From assembly GCA_017615515.1 (NCBI GenBank), contig JAFZZX010000103.1, forward strand, positions 1 to 13,140: 13,140 nt of DNA. The letters are read 5' to 3'. The position numbers were made by a program, and so were the translations under genes. The DNA comes from Clostridia bacterium. GTDB lineage: Bacteria > Bacillota > Clostridia > Christensenellales > CAG-1252. Of this stretch, positions 1 through 5,537 are shown one piece after another (position 1 is the stretch's first letter; every line of letters begins with the position of its first letter). The notes under the pieces are model-generated. The model did not search any database, had not been told where the DNA came from, and saw only the letters and a program-made list of their open reading frames with translations.

Positions 1-21
1 AAAAGAGGGGCCGTCCTGTGA

Positions 22-33
22 TATAGTTATACT
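22..33 (+). promoter_or_regulatory. -10 box of the Sir2 gene, leaderless start
   Basis: An extended -10 element (TGaTATAGT; hexamer at 22-27) lies exactly 6 nt before the ATG at 34. There is no Shine-Dalgarno sequence between them. With the usual distance from -10 to start site, transcription would begin on or next to the A of the start codon. The -35 box would fall at or beyond the left window edge and cannot be judged. The 13 bases at 18-30 recur unchanged at 2432-2444 upstream of azlC. Confidence 0.6.
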
Positions 34-759
34 ATGGAAGATATGCAAATACAAAAACTGCAAGAGATCGTGGACAGAGCCCGACGGCTGGTGTTTTTCG
101 GCGGCGCGGGCGTCAGTACCGAGAGCGGTATCCCTGATTTCCGCAGCAAGGACGGACTGTATAACCAAAAGTACAAGTTTCCGCCCGAATATATGCTGTC
201 GCACGATTGTTTCGTAGATAGGACGGAAGACTTTTTCGAGTTCTACCGCGACAAGATCCTCGCCTACGAAGCCAAGCCCAACGCGGCGCATCGATTCCTC
301 GCGCGGCTCGAACAAGCGGGACGCCTCGGCGCCGTCGTCACGCAGAATATCGACGGGTTGCACGACGACGCGGGCAGTAAAAAGGTCTACGAACTGCACG
401 GTTCGGTCAGGCGCAACCATTGCACCCGTTGCGGCGAGTTTTACGGACTCGAAGCGATCAAGTCGCAAAGAGGCGTGCCCCACTGCAAATGCGGCGGCGT
501 GATCAAACCCGACGTCGTACTGTACGGTGAAGGCTTGGACGACGACGTGGTCTCGGGCGCGATCCGCGCGATACGCGAAGCGGACGCGATGATCATCGCG
601 GGCACCTCGCTGACCGTCTACCCTGCTGCAGGGTTCATTCGCTACTTCAAGGGAAAAGACCTCGTGGTCATCAACCTCGGGGATACGGCGGAGATCCCGG
701 GCGCATTTACCATTCGAAAAAAAGTCGGAGAAGTACTCGGACAAATCAAAATAAATTAG
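34..759 (+). CDS. NAD-dependent protein deacylase, Sir2 family (sirtuin)
   Basis: Cytoplasmic sirtuin that removes acetyl or other acyl groups from protein lysines, using NAD and releasing nicotinamide and O-acyl-ADP-ribose. At 241 aa it has the normal length of a bacterial Sir2. Visible signatures in order: the NAD-binding GAGVSTESGIPDFR near residues 24-37, TQNIDGLH at 103-110, the catalytic His122 in YELHGS, a four-Cys zinc site (C130/C133 and C151/C153, the second pair being CxC), and GTSLTVYPAAG near the C-terminus. The ATG at 34 is preferred over the in-frame ATG at 43 because it sits 6 nt after a -10 box. No ribosome binding site precedes either codon, so a leaderless mRNA is inferred. 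The next gene starts 9 nt after the stop and its ribosome binding site overlaps the stop, so the two are cotranscribed. The physiological substrate cannot be told from sequence. Confidence 0.95.
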   Translation: MEDMQIQKLQEIVDRARRLVFFGGAGVSTESGIPDFRSKDGLYNQKYKFPPEYMLSHDCFVDRTEDFFEFYRDKILAYEAKPNAAHRFLARLEQAGRLGAVVTQNIDGLHDDAGSKKVYELHGSVRRNHCTRCGEFYGLEAIKSQRGVPHCKCGGVIKPDVVLYGEGLDDDVVSGAIRAIREADAMIIAGTSLTVYPAAGFIRYFKGKDLVVINLGDTAEIPGAFTIRKKVGEVLGQIKIN

Positions 760-768
760 GAGAATTAT

Positions 769-1836
769 ATGAGAAAGTTTTTTAAGTTCCTTCTGATCCT
801 CATCTTGATCGTGATACTCGTCGCGGGCGGATACTTCGCCTACGTCTTCCTCTCCTACTCGCGTTTGGAAGACAACCTCGCCTTGACCCCCGCGGGCAAC
901 GCCGAAAAGCAATCGGTAAACAAGGGGCAGATCTATACGGTCATCACGCAGAATATCGGATTCGGCGCATACAGCCAAGACTTCACGTTCTTTATGGACG
1001 GCGGAAAAGAGTCTTGGGGACGTAGCGAGGAGGAAGTGACCTCTAACGTCACCGAAGCCGCGCTGACCGCAAAAGGGTACGATCCCGATTTCGTCCTTTT
1101 CCAAGAAGTCGATTTCGACTCCACGAGAAGCTATCATATCGACGAAAGCAAATTGATCATGGATCAATTCGCAAAGTACGATTACACGGCGGCGGTCAAC
1201 TACCACTCCGCCTTCCTGATGTACCCGATCCTTAAGCCGCACGGCGCCTCGAACAGCGAGATCATGACGCTGTCGCGCTACGACATCACGGCGGGCGTGC
1301 GCCGCTCGTTGCCGATCTCGACCGGCATCTCCAAACTGCTCGACCTTGACCGTTGCTACAGCAAATCACGCGTCGCGGTCGCGGGCGGAAAGGAACTCAT
1401 CCTCTACAACGTGCACCTCTCGGCGTACGGCGGCAGCGACGAGATCCGCACGGGACAGATGACGATGCTCTTCAACGATATGAAAGCAGAGTACGAGGCG
1501 GGCAATTACTGCGTGTGCGGCGGCGACTTCAACCACGACTTCACCGGCACTTCGACGCAGGAGCTGAACCCCGGCACAGGCACGACCGATTTCGGTTGGG
1601 CACAACCCTTCCCCGCCGATCTCTTGCCCGACTGCATCACCCGTTGCACGAACTATGCGAAGCTCGAGCCGACCTGCCGCAACTGCGACGTCCCCTATGA
1701 AGAGGGCAACTTCACGATCATTGTGGACGGCTTCCTCGTGACCTCGAACGTGACCTGCGTCAGCGTGGAGAACGTCAACAAGAAGTTCGTCTATTCCGAT
1801 CACAACCCCGTCAGAATGCAATTCATACTCAAATAA
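769..1836 (+). CDS. Membrane-anchored endonuclease/exonuclease/phosphatase (EEP) family protein
   Basis: 355 aa. A Lys/Arg-flanked hydrophobic segment at about residues 4-30 is a signal anchor that should place the catalytic domain outside the cell. The rest is an EEP (DNase I-like) metal-dependent phosphoesterase domain: Asn in TQNIGFG, Glu113 in FQEVD, His216 in YNVHLS, Asp253/Asn255 in GGDFNHD, and Asp344/His345 in the terminal SDHNPV. All canonical active-site motifs are therefore present. Family members cleave nucleic acids, phosphoinositides, sphingomyelin or other phosphodiesters, and the substrate is not predictable here. A Cys cluster (CITRCTNY, CRNCD, around residues 290-308) is unusual and could form disulfides or bind metal. 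The Shine-Dalgarno AGGAG overlaps the stop of the Sir2 gene, showing tight coupling. Two other EEP genes lie at 6438-8216 but differ clearly in sequence. Confidence 0.85.
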   Translation: MRKFFKFLLILILIVILVAGGYFAYVFLSYSRLEDNLALTPAGNAEKQSVNKGQIYTVITQNIGFGAYSQDFTFFMDGGKESWGRSEEEVTSNVTEAALTAKGYDPDFVLFQEVDFDSTRSYHIDESKLIMDQFAKYDYTAAVNYHSAFLMYPILKPHGASNSEIMTLSRYDITAGVRRSLPISTGISKLLDLDRCYSKSRVAVAGGKELILYNVHLSAYGGSDEIRTGQMTMLFNDMKAEYEAGNYCVCGGDFNHDFTGTSTQELNPGTGTTDFGWAQPFPADLLPDCITRCTNYAKLEPTCRNCDVPYEEGNFTIIVDGFLVTSNVTCVSVENVNKKFVYSDHNPVRMQFILK

Positions 1837-1848
1837 CGAAAAGAATCC

Positions 1849-1879
1849 AAAAAGAGACGTCTGCGGACGTCTCTTTTTT
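1849..1879. terminator. Bidirectional intrinsic terminator between convergent genes
   Basis: Perfect 8-bp GC-rich stem, GAGACGTC (1854-1861) with GACGTCTC (1866-1873), and a 4-nt TGCG loop. It is flanked by an A run on the left and a T run on the right, so it works on both strands. It serves the Sir2-EEP unit (+) and the lipoprotein gene (-). Confidence 0.93.
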
Positions 1880-1903
1880 CATCTCGGTTAGCATCAAAGT
1901 CTA

Positions 1904-2296
1904 TCAGATCTTTGCGTCGGAAATCGCCTGCTTCGTGCCGAAGTAAACGAGTTCGTTCTTCTGTCCGCTCGTCTGCCCCTTTTCGCCGGTCATAAAATCA
2001 TAATTGTCCGACGCGTCGTCGATGGTGGAGAAGAAATAAAGGTGGATAACGTCTTCGCCCTTCACGGCATAAAGATAATGATCCAATTCAAACTCCATAA
2101 TGAAGGGATAGGGGTTATTATCCGATTCAACGTATTCCTTTCCGGACATAACGGTGACTTCATAGCCCGCCGATTCCAGGTTGGTCTTCGCTTCGTCGAG
2201 CGAAATACTCTTGAAAAGGCTGCAACCGCTGAAGCAACCAACGGAAAGCGCCGCCGCAAAACAAACGATAAGGGTGATTATTGCGATTCTTTTCAT
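1904..2296 (-). CDS. Small predicted lipoprotein of unknown function
   Basis: 130 aa. The N-terminus MKRIAIITLIVCFAAALSVG is a positively charged start plus a hydrophobic core, followed by a Cys at residue 21 and another at 25 (VGC, SGC). Either could be the lipidated Cys of a lipoprotein signal peptide, so an outer-leaflet anchored protein is likely. The mature part is acidic and rich in Asp, Tyr and Phe, with no domain I recognise. The start is fixed by GGAGG at 2303-2307 and by a good promoter (TTGTCT, 17 bp, TATAAT). The gene is monocistronic and convergent with the EEP gene. Function is unknown. Confidence 0.8.
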   Translation of the reverse strand: MKRIAIITLIVCFAAALSVGCFSGCSLFKSISLDEAKTNLESAGYEVTVMSGKEYVESDNNPYPFIMEFELDHYLYAVKGEDVIHLYFFSTIDDASDNYDFMTGEKGQTSGQKNELVYFGTKQAISDAKI

Positions 2297-2325
2297 AGCA
2301 TTCCTCCAAATGAATGATCGAAAGC

Positions 2326-2354
2326 ATTATACAATAAAACGCGCCGATAGACAA
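2326..2354 (-). promoter_or_regulatory. Sigma-A promoter of the lipoprotein gene
   Basis: Reading on the minus strand, TTGTCT (2354-2349), a 17-bp spacer and a perfect TATAAT (2331-2326). Transcription should start about 20 nt before the ATG at 2296, leaving room for the GGAGG ribosome binding site. Confidence 0.8.
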
Positions 2355-2412
2355 CCGAGTTTTCGCAAAAAAACAATATTCGATCGTCAAAGCAAAGGCG
2401 AGGCGGTTTTGC

Positions 2413-2447
2413 TTGCCATAGCGCTACCACGGTGATATAGTTATCGC
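2413..2447 (+). promoter_or_regulatory. Promoter of azlC, leaderless start
   Basis: TTGCCA (2413-2418), a 17-bp spacer and an extended -10 TGaTATAGT (hexamer 2436-2441). The ATG of azlC follows 6 nt later at 2448, with no ribosome binding site between. The initiation site is therefore predicted at the start codon itself. The -10 block matches the one before the Sir2 gene over 13 bases, with the same distance to ATG. Confidence 0.75.
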
Positions 2448-3194
2448 ATGAATACGAAGGAGAACTACCTACTCGGACTGAAAAAAGCGATCCCCGTCGC
2501 CATCGCCTATTTGGCGGTGTCTTTCACGTTCGGGTTGGCGGCAAGACGAATCGATCTGCCGTTGTGGTTTGCCTCCCTGCTCTCCGCGACCAACCTAACT
2601 TCGGCGGGGCAATTCACAGGCATAGAACTCCTTAGACTCGGCGCGGGATATCTCGAACTCTCCCTCGCGGTATTCGTCATCAATCTGCGCTACGCCCTGA
2701 TGAGTTTCTCCCTATCGCAACAGGTGACGATCCGCATAAAGCCCGCCACCCGCTTCGCGATGAGCCTCTTTTTGACCGACGAAGTCTTCGCCCTTGCGAG
2801 CGAGAAAGGGAGTGCGATCACCCCCGCCTACTATTTCGGGCTCTCCACCCTGCCCTATATCGGATGGCAACTCGGCACCCTGGCGGGCTACCTCTTGGGC
2901 GGCGTATTCCCCACGAGCGTGATCGCCGCCGCAGGCATCGCAATCTATTGTATGTATATCGCGATCTTCCTGCCGCCGATGAAAAAGCACAAAGGCATCG
3001 CCCTCGCCGTCCTTGCGGGCGCCGCGATCTCCTGCGGACTATACTATATCCCTTACCTCAATAAGATCCCGATGGGATTTCGGGTGATCCTCGCCGCCAT
3101 TGCGGCAACCTCGATCGCCGCCGCCATCTTCCCGAGAAAAACGGAAGAGACGGAAGATGGGGACGTCGCCTTGAAAAAGGAGGAAAGCGAATGA
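2448..3194 (+). CDS. azlC: AzlC family branched-chain amino-acid exporter, large subunit
   Basis: 248 aa, highly hydrophobic, with several membrane segments. It is the larger subunit of the AzlCD type permease, which exports branched-chain amino acids or their analogues. Family features include the N-terminal ALKKAIPVAIAYLAVSFTFG-like block (here GLKKAIPVAIAYLAVSF), the AGQFTG motif, NLRYALMS and FLTDEVFA. The C-terminus carries a charged cytoplasmic tail of about 20 residues rich in Glu and Lys. Only the ATG at 2448 fits: a -10 box ends 6 nt before it, implying a leaderless mRNA. The stop overlaps the start of azlD (ATGA at 3191-3194), which is translational coupling and supports a two-subunit transporter. 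Confidence 0.93.
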   Translation: MNTKENYLLGLKKAIPVAIAYLAVSFTFGLAARRIDLPLWFASLLSATNLTSAGQFTGIELLRLGAGYLELSLAVFVINLRYALMSFSLSQQVTIRIKPATRFAMSLFLTDEVFALASEKGSAITPAYYFGLSTLPYIGWQLGTLAGYLLGGVFPTSVIAAAGIAIYCMYIAIFLPPMKKHKGIALAVLAGAAISCGLYYIPYLNKIPMGFRVILAAIAATSIAAAIFPRKTEETEDGDVALKKEESE

Positions 3195-3499
3195 ACCTTT
3201 CTTACCTGCTTATCTCGGCGGCGCTGATGTTCGTCGCCACGCTGGTGCCGCGTTTCGTGCCCTTCGTCTTCATTCGGAGAAAAATCGATTCTCCGTTTTG
3301 GAAATCTTTCCTCTACTATTTGCCCTACGCCGTGCTTGCGGCGCTGACCTTCCCGTACGTATTCTATTCGACGGGAAGCCTGCCCGCCGCCGCGATCGCC
3401 ACCGCCGCCGCCCTTGCGATGAGCTATTTTGAACTCAATATGGCGTCCGTCGCGGGCATTTCCTTCCTGATCGCGTTTGGACTGGGGTTTGTGTTTTAA
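3191..3499 (+). CDS. azlD: AzlD family branched-chain amino-acid exporter, small subunit
   Basis: 102 aa, almost entirely hydrophobic, with about three to four membrane helices. It is the usual small partner of AzlC. Typical features are RFVPFVF near the N-terminus followed by a charged RRKIDSPFWKSFLYYLPYAV segment. A strong AAGGAGG lies inside the end of azlC, 8 nt before the ATG, and the two genes overlap by 4 nt. It is followed directly by an intrinsic terminator. The substrate (branched-chain amino acids) is inferred from the family. Confidence 0.92.
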   Translation: MNLSYLLISAALMFVATLVPRFVPFVFIRRKIDSPFWKSFLYYLPYAVLAALTFPYVFYSTGSLPAAAIATAAALAMSYFELNMASVAGISFLIAFGLGFVF

Positions 3500-3506
3500 C
3501 GAAAAG

Positions 3507-3536
3507 AGAGGTCTCTCCCAAAGACCTCTTTTTTTT
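3507..3536 (+). terminator. Intrinsic terminator of azlCD
   Basis: AGAGGTCT (3507-3514) pairs with AGACCTCT (3522-3529) around a 7-nt loop, followed by a run of eight T (3529-3536). Confidence 0.92.
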
Positions 3537-3578
3537 ATCCGCATTACAGAGACTTCGGAGAAGGGCTCGCAAATGCAA

Positions 3579-3641
3579 GGCTCGATTCTCTTTAATCCAT
3601 CGGGCGCGGAGAGTGGCGCAGAGACGAACGCTCAAAAATCC
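3579..3641 (+). repeat. Structured intergenic repeat, copy 1
   Basis: About 63 bp. It begins GGCTCGA, has a central GGGCGCGGAGAG, then CAGAGACGAACGCT, and ends in CAAAAATCC. It aligns with copy 2 (3679-3750) in the same order and orientation. The arms can pair less well than in copy 2 (CTCT with AGAG). No ORF is supported here. The gap 3537-3803 holds only copies 1 and 2, plus an AT-rich possible stem near 3742-3760 that might weakly terminate the XRE gene. Confidence 0.6.
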
Positions 3642-3678
3642 TATATATAAATAAGGGCAACGAAGAGTGAAGATACGA

Positions 3679-3750
3679 GGCTCGACCACTTTACATCCAA
3701 TCGAGCGCGGAGAAAGTGGTAGAGACGAGCGCAAGTACACTAAAAAATCC
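3679..3750 (+). repeat. Structured intergenic repeat, copy 2
   Basis: About 72 bp. ACCACTTT (3685-3692) pairs perfectly with AAAGTGGT (3713-3720), and an outer GCTCG/CGAGC pair surrounds it, giving a two-level hairpin with the block ATCGAGCGCGGAG in the loop. It shares GGCTCGA, GCGCGGAGA, AGAGACGA.CGC and the AAAAATCC tail with copy 1, and AAAGTGGTAGAGACG with copy 3. It looks like a dispersed palindromic repeat family. Confidence 0.65.
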
Positions 3751-3803
3751 TTGATTTTAAGAACCCCGATGTGAATAAAGGCGAAATGCGGAAAACCGAC
3801 TTA

Positions 3804-4004
3804 TTAAAAGTCTTTTAGTCCAATCAAATAATCGGAATCTACCTCAAAAAACTTGCATAACCTTATGATTTGAGAAATATTCGGCTCGAATCGTTCCGTT
3901 TCCCAAAAACTGACGGTGCGAAAATCCACGCCGATCGCTACGCCGAGTTCCTTTTGCGTCATATTACGCTCTCTTCTTAATTCCCTAATCCTTTCTCCAT
4001 ACAT
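3804..4004 (-). CDS. XRE/Cro family helix-turn-helix transcriptional regulator
   Basis: 66 aa, a single HTH_3 domain with nothing else. RIRELRRERNMTQKELG forms helices 1-2, VDFRTVSFWETERFEP covers the recognition helix and the following turn, and IIRLCKFFEVDSDYLIGL is the usual C-terminal helix pair. This is the size of minimal repressors such as those found beside phage or accessory genes. The start at 4004 has no ribosome binding site, but a TAGAAT -10 box ends 6 nt upstream, so a leaderless mRNA is inferred. It is divergent from the zinc-ribbon gene at 4164, and two matching palindromes lie between the genes, one over its own -10. I infer that it represses both itself and the zinc-ribbon gene. 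Base composition is visibly more AT-rich than the flanking core genes. Confidence 0.9.
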   Translation of the reverse strand: MYGERIRELRRERNMTQKELGVAIGVDFRTVSFWETERFEPNISQIIRLCKFFEVDSDYLIGLKDF

Positions 4005-4016
4005 ATCTATATTCTA
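4005..4016 (-). promoter_or_regulatory. Proposed -10 region of the XRE gene, leaderless start
   Basis: On the minus strand, TAGAAT (4016-4011) followed by 6 nt and then ATG (4004-4002). No convincing -35 hexamer is seen at 16-18 bp, so this promoter is weaker evidence than those of azlC and galK. The box lies inside the operator at 4012-4028. Confidence 0.45.
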
Positions 4017-4028
4017 AAAATCCTAGAA
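4012..4028. promoter_or_regulatory. Putative XRE operator O1
   Basis: 17-bp palindrome TTCTAA-N5-CTAGAA. It matches O2 in half-site sequence and in the 5-bp centre length, with one base difference (C for T) in the right arm. It overlaps the proposed -10 box of the XRE gene, which would give autorepression. Confidence 0.65.
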
Positions 4029-4036
4029 AAATATTA

Positions 4037-4065
4037 TTGACTTTCTAATAAAGTTAGAATATAAT
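4037..4065 (+). promoter_or_regulatory. Sigma-A promoter of the zinc-ribbon gene
   Basis: TTGACT (4037-4042), exactly 17 bp, then a perfect TATAAT (4060-4065). The predicted start is near 4072, giving a 5' untranslated region of about 90 nt before the ATG at 4164. The spacer is completely occupied by operator O2. Confidence 0.88.
4043..4059. promoter_or_regulatory. Putative XRE operator O2
   Basis: Perfect palindrome TTCTAA-N5-TTAGAA that fills the 17-bp spacer between -35 and -10. A bound repressor would exclude RNA polymerase. Its centre is 31 bp from that of O1, about three helical turns, so the two dimers would sit on the same face of DNA. Confidence 0.7.
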
Positions 4066-4163
4066 TTGGTTAAGATCGAAATCTGCGTGCAGCCACAACG
4101 CTTGATCCTGCGCGTCAAGTAAATCATTATAGAGAAGCGTAATATCATTCAAAGGAGAAACCC

Positions 4164-4916
4164 ATGATAGTGTTGATATGCGAAAAATGCGGCGGGCACG
4201 ATTTTGTTGAAGAAAACGGAGTATTCGTTTGTCAATCCTGTGGAGCAAAACACATCCCGGAGGATACAAAAAAAACGACAGACCAAACCGAGACGTCGAA
4301 GAAACTGTCAAACCTCTATGAACGAGCAAGAAAATCGATCGAGGTAAACGATTTGACGCATGCCGCTGAATACTACAAACAAATACTGGATGAAGATCCC
4401 TCCAATTGGGAAGCCTATTTCTACACATATTTGGGCGAATTTACCTCTTTTACCAACGCACAGGCACCCAATGTTGCTCGAAAACTCGGCAATACACTCC
4501 CCTCTGCTTGCGATATGGCCGTTGCCGATTGCGACGACGAAGAAGCGCTTAAGAGATTAGATATCATTTCGAAACATCTTTCGAATCGATTAGTAGGCAT
4601 TGCCGATGGTGCAGCAGCCCTTCTTCACCAACACGAAAACTATTTCATCTTTTCCGCCGCAGGGAAGGTCCATAATGATTTATATCGCAAGCTTCGTCCC
4701 TTGGTCGTTGAAACGATATGCGCCTGCAGTGACACGTTCAGCGCCATTGACAATAAACTTTTAACCATTTTTAAAGAGCGTAACTTAACCTCCAAACCTG
4801 AGTATAACAGCATTCTTTTATATTTGCGTGCTTCTTGGTACAATATGATAAACAAGAAGTTTGCGCCCACATCGGATGTCAAAGAGTATTTGATCAGCGC
4901 GGAATATATCGTTTGA
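4164..4916 (+). CDS. Zinc-ribbon/TPR-like protein, N-terminal part (interrupted by in-frame TGA)
   Basis: 250 aa before the stop. Residues 1-32 form a zinc ribbon with two CxxC knuckles (CEKCGG, CQSCGA). From about residue 45 a helical, TPR-like region follows (LYERARKSIEVNDLTHAAEYYKQ ILDEDPSNWEAYFY, shown split). AAGGAG at 4152-4157 fixes the start. The TGA at 4914-4916 falls inside a helix that continues without frame change into IARKVKEVDPTFEVP and then into the conserved C-terminal block of the next entry. From memory of the family, the zinc ribbon, helical region and C-terminal block belong to one protein of about 360 aa. I therefore read 4164-5258 as one gene broken by a single nonsense codon, or read through. 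TGA is an ordinary stop in at least five other genes here. Function is unknown. Expression is probably controlled by the divergent XRE repressor. Confidence 0.8.
   Translation: MIVLICEKCGGHDFVEENGVFVCQSCGAKHIPEDTKKTTDQTETSKKLSNLYERARKSIEVNDLTHAAEYYKQILDEDPSNWEAYFYTYLGEFTSFTNAQAPNVARKLGNTLPSACDMAVADCDDEEALKRLDIISKHLSNRLVGIADGAAALLHQHENYFIFSAAGKVHNDLYRKLRPLVVETICACSDTFSAIDNKLLTIFKERNLTSKPEYNSILLYLRASWYNMINKKFAPTSDVKEYLISAEYIV
4914..4916 (+). other. In-frame TGA separating two parts of one protein
   Basis: The codons on both sides are in the same frame (4164 and 4938 both divisible by 3). There is no indel, only one stop. No selenocysteine-type context is evident, and the residue is not part of a recognised catalytic motif. 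It could be a true nonsense mutation, a read-through site or an assembly error. Confidence 0.7.
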
Positions 4917-4937
4917 ATCGCACGGAAAGTCAAAGAA

Positions 4938-5258
4938 GTGGATCCAACCTTTGAGGTTCCTTCACTCGAATCTAAAACAAATAAAAAAAAGGGCTGCTAC
5001 ATCGCAACCTGCGTTTATGGAAGCTATGATTGCCCGCAAGTTTGGGTACTTCGCCGCTATCGTGACAACTCGCTTGCCACAACCAAACGGGGACGCGCTT
5101 TTATTCACACCTATTACTCGATTTCCCCGACTATGGTAAAATTGTTCGGTCGCTTCGATTGGTTCAAAAAGATATGCAGAAAGAAATTGGATCGTAAAGT
5201 CGAGCGTCTCCGTGCGGAAGGCGTGGAAGATACGCCTTATTGCGACAAAGATTGGTAA
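4938..5258 (+). CDS. C-terminal CFI-box-like block detached from the zinc-ribbon protein
   Basis: 106 aa if started at the GTG at 4938. The reading frame is open back to the TGA at 4914-4916. The conserved block GCYIATCVYGSYDCPQVW, followed by LRRYRDN and a run ending in SPTMVKLFG, is the signature of a C-terminal domain found on many zinc-ribbon or TPR proteins of Bacillota. It resembles the C[FY]IAT..YGS box annotated as CFI-box-CTERM. It ends with LRAEGVEDTPYCDKDW, the expected true C-terminus. A separate start is doubtful: only a weak GGAAAG precedes the GTG. I regard it as the second half of the interrupted gene rather than an independent one. The role of the block is not known. Confidence 0.6.
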   Translation: MDPTFEVPSLESKTNKKKGCYIATCVYGSYDCPQVWVLRRYRDNSLATTKRGRAFIHTYYSISPTMVKLFGRFDWFKKICRKKLDRKVERLRAEGVEDTPYCDKDW

Positions 5259-5272
5259 AGCATTTCAAGCTA

Positions 5273-5310
5273 GCGAAGGGCTGACTACCCTTTCGCATCG
5301 GGGCGAAAGG
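5273..5310 (+). promoter_or_regulatory. Mutually exclusive hairpins after the zinc-ribbon gene
   Basis: The central strand CCCTTTCGC (5288-5296) can pair upstream with GCGAAGGG (5273-5280; one bulged T) or downstream with GCGAAAGG (5303-5310; 8 perfect pairs). This is a three-strand arrangement of the kind seen in attenuators. It lies 15 nt after the stop codon at 5258, in the presumed 3' untranslated region. Confidence 0.45.
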
Positions 5311-5371
5311 AATGCAGATTGGTATTACTTCAAATACGACGAGCGAAATGTATCTTGAGAATCATTAAGCA

Positions 5372-5519
5372 GGGTCTTGAAAACCCACGTCGGTATTTGA
5401 CTTCATACGTGTGGGGTCTCGAAAATCCCACCAAAAGCAAGGGGCTCGAAACCCCTTCGCAAATGGGGTCTCGAAAACCCCAATGATCGAATCCGAATCG
5501 GCGATCGGTCTCGAAAACC
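5372..5519 (+). repeat. Array of five mini-hairpins with a conserved 7-nt loop
   Basis: Five short stem-loops at 5372-5386, 5411-5431, 5439-5457, 5464-5482 and 5507-5519. The loop is CTCGAAA in four and CTTGAAA in the first. The stems differ in sequence and length (GGGT/ACCC; GTGGGGT/ATCCCAC; AAGGGG/CCCCTT; TGGGGT/ACCCCA; GGT/ACC) yet stay paired, with only one G-U pair. Centre-to-centre spacing is 42, 27, 25 and 40 nt. A further stem, GATCG...CGATC (5485-5506), lies between the last two. A strong terminator follows at 5538. There is no ORF. This stretch, 5259-5763, holds only RNA-like structure, terminators and repeat copy 3. Confidence 0.75.
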
Positions 5520-5537
5520 TGTCGGCGTATTCGATCA

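Noticed and set aside
1366..1821. Long open frame on the minus strand inside the EEP gene
   Set aside because: An out-of-frame shadow of a GC-rich coding region with no recognisable motif, ribosome binding site or promoter.
4914..4916. Selenocysteine or genetic-code reassignment at TGA
   Set aside because: TGA serves as the normal stop of the lipoprotein, azlC, the anchored EEP gene at 7272, pyrR and mrp, and the position is not a known redox site.
5372..5519. CRISPR array
   Set aside because: The units are 13-21 nt palindromes with changing stems and unequal spacing, not identical 24-37 nt repeats with unique spacers, and there are no cas genes.
5372..5519. tRNA T-arms on the minus strand (GGGG-TTTCGAG-CCCC)
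   Set aside because: The loop is shifted by one base from the T-loop consensus TTCRANY, and no acceptor, D or anticodon arm is present.
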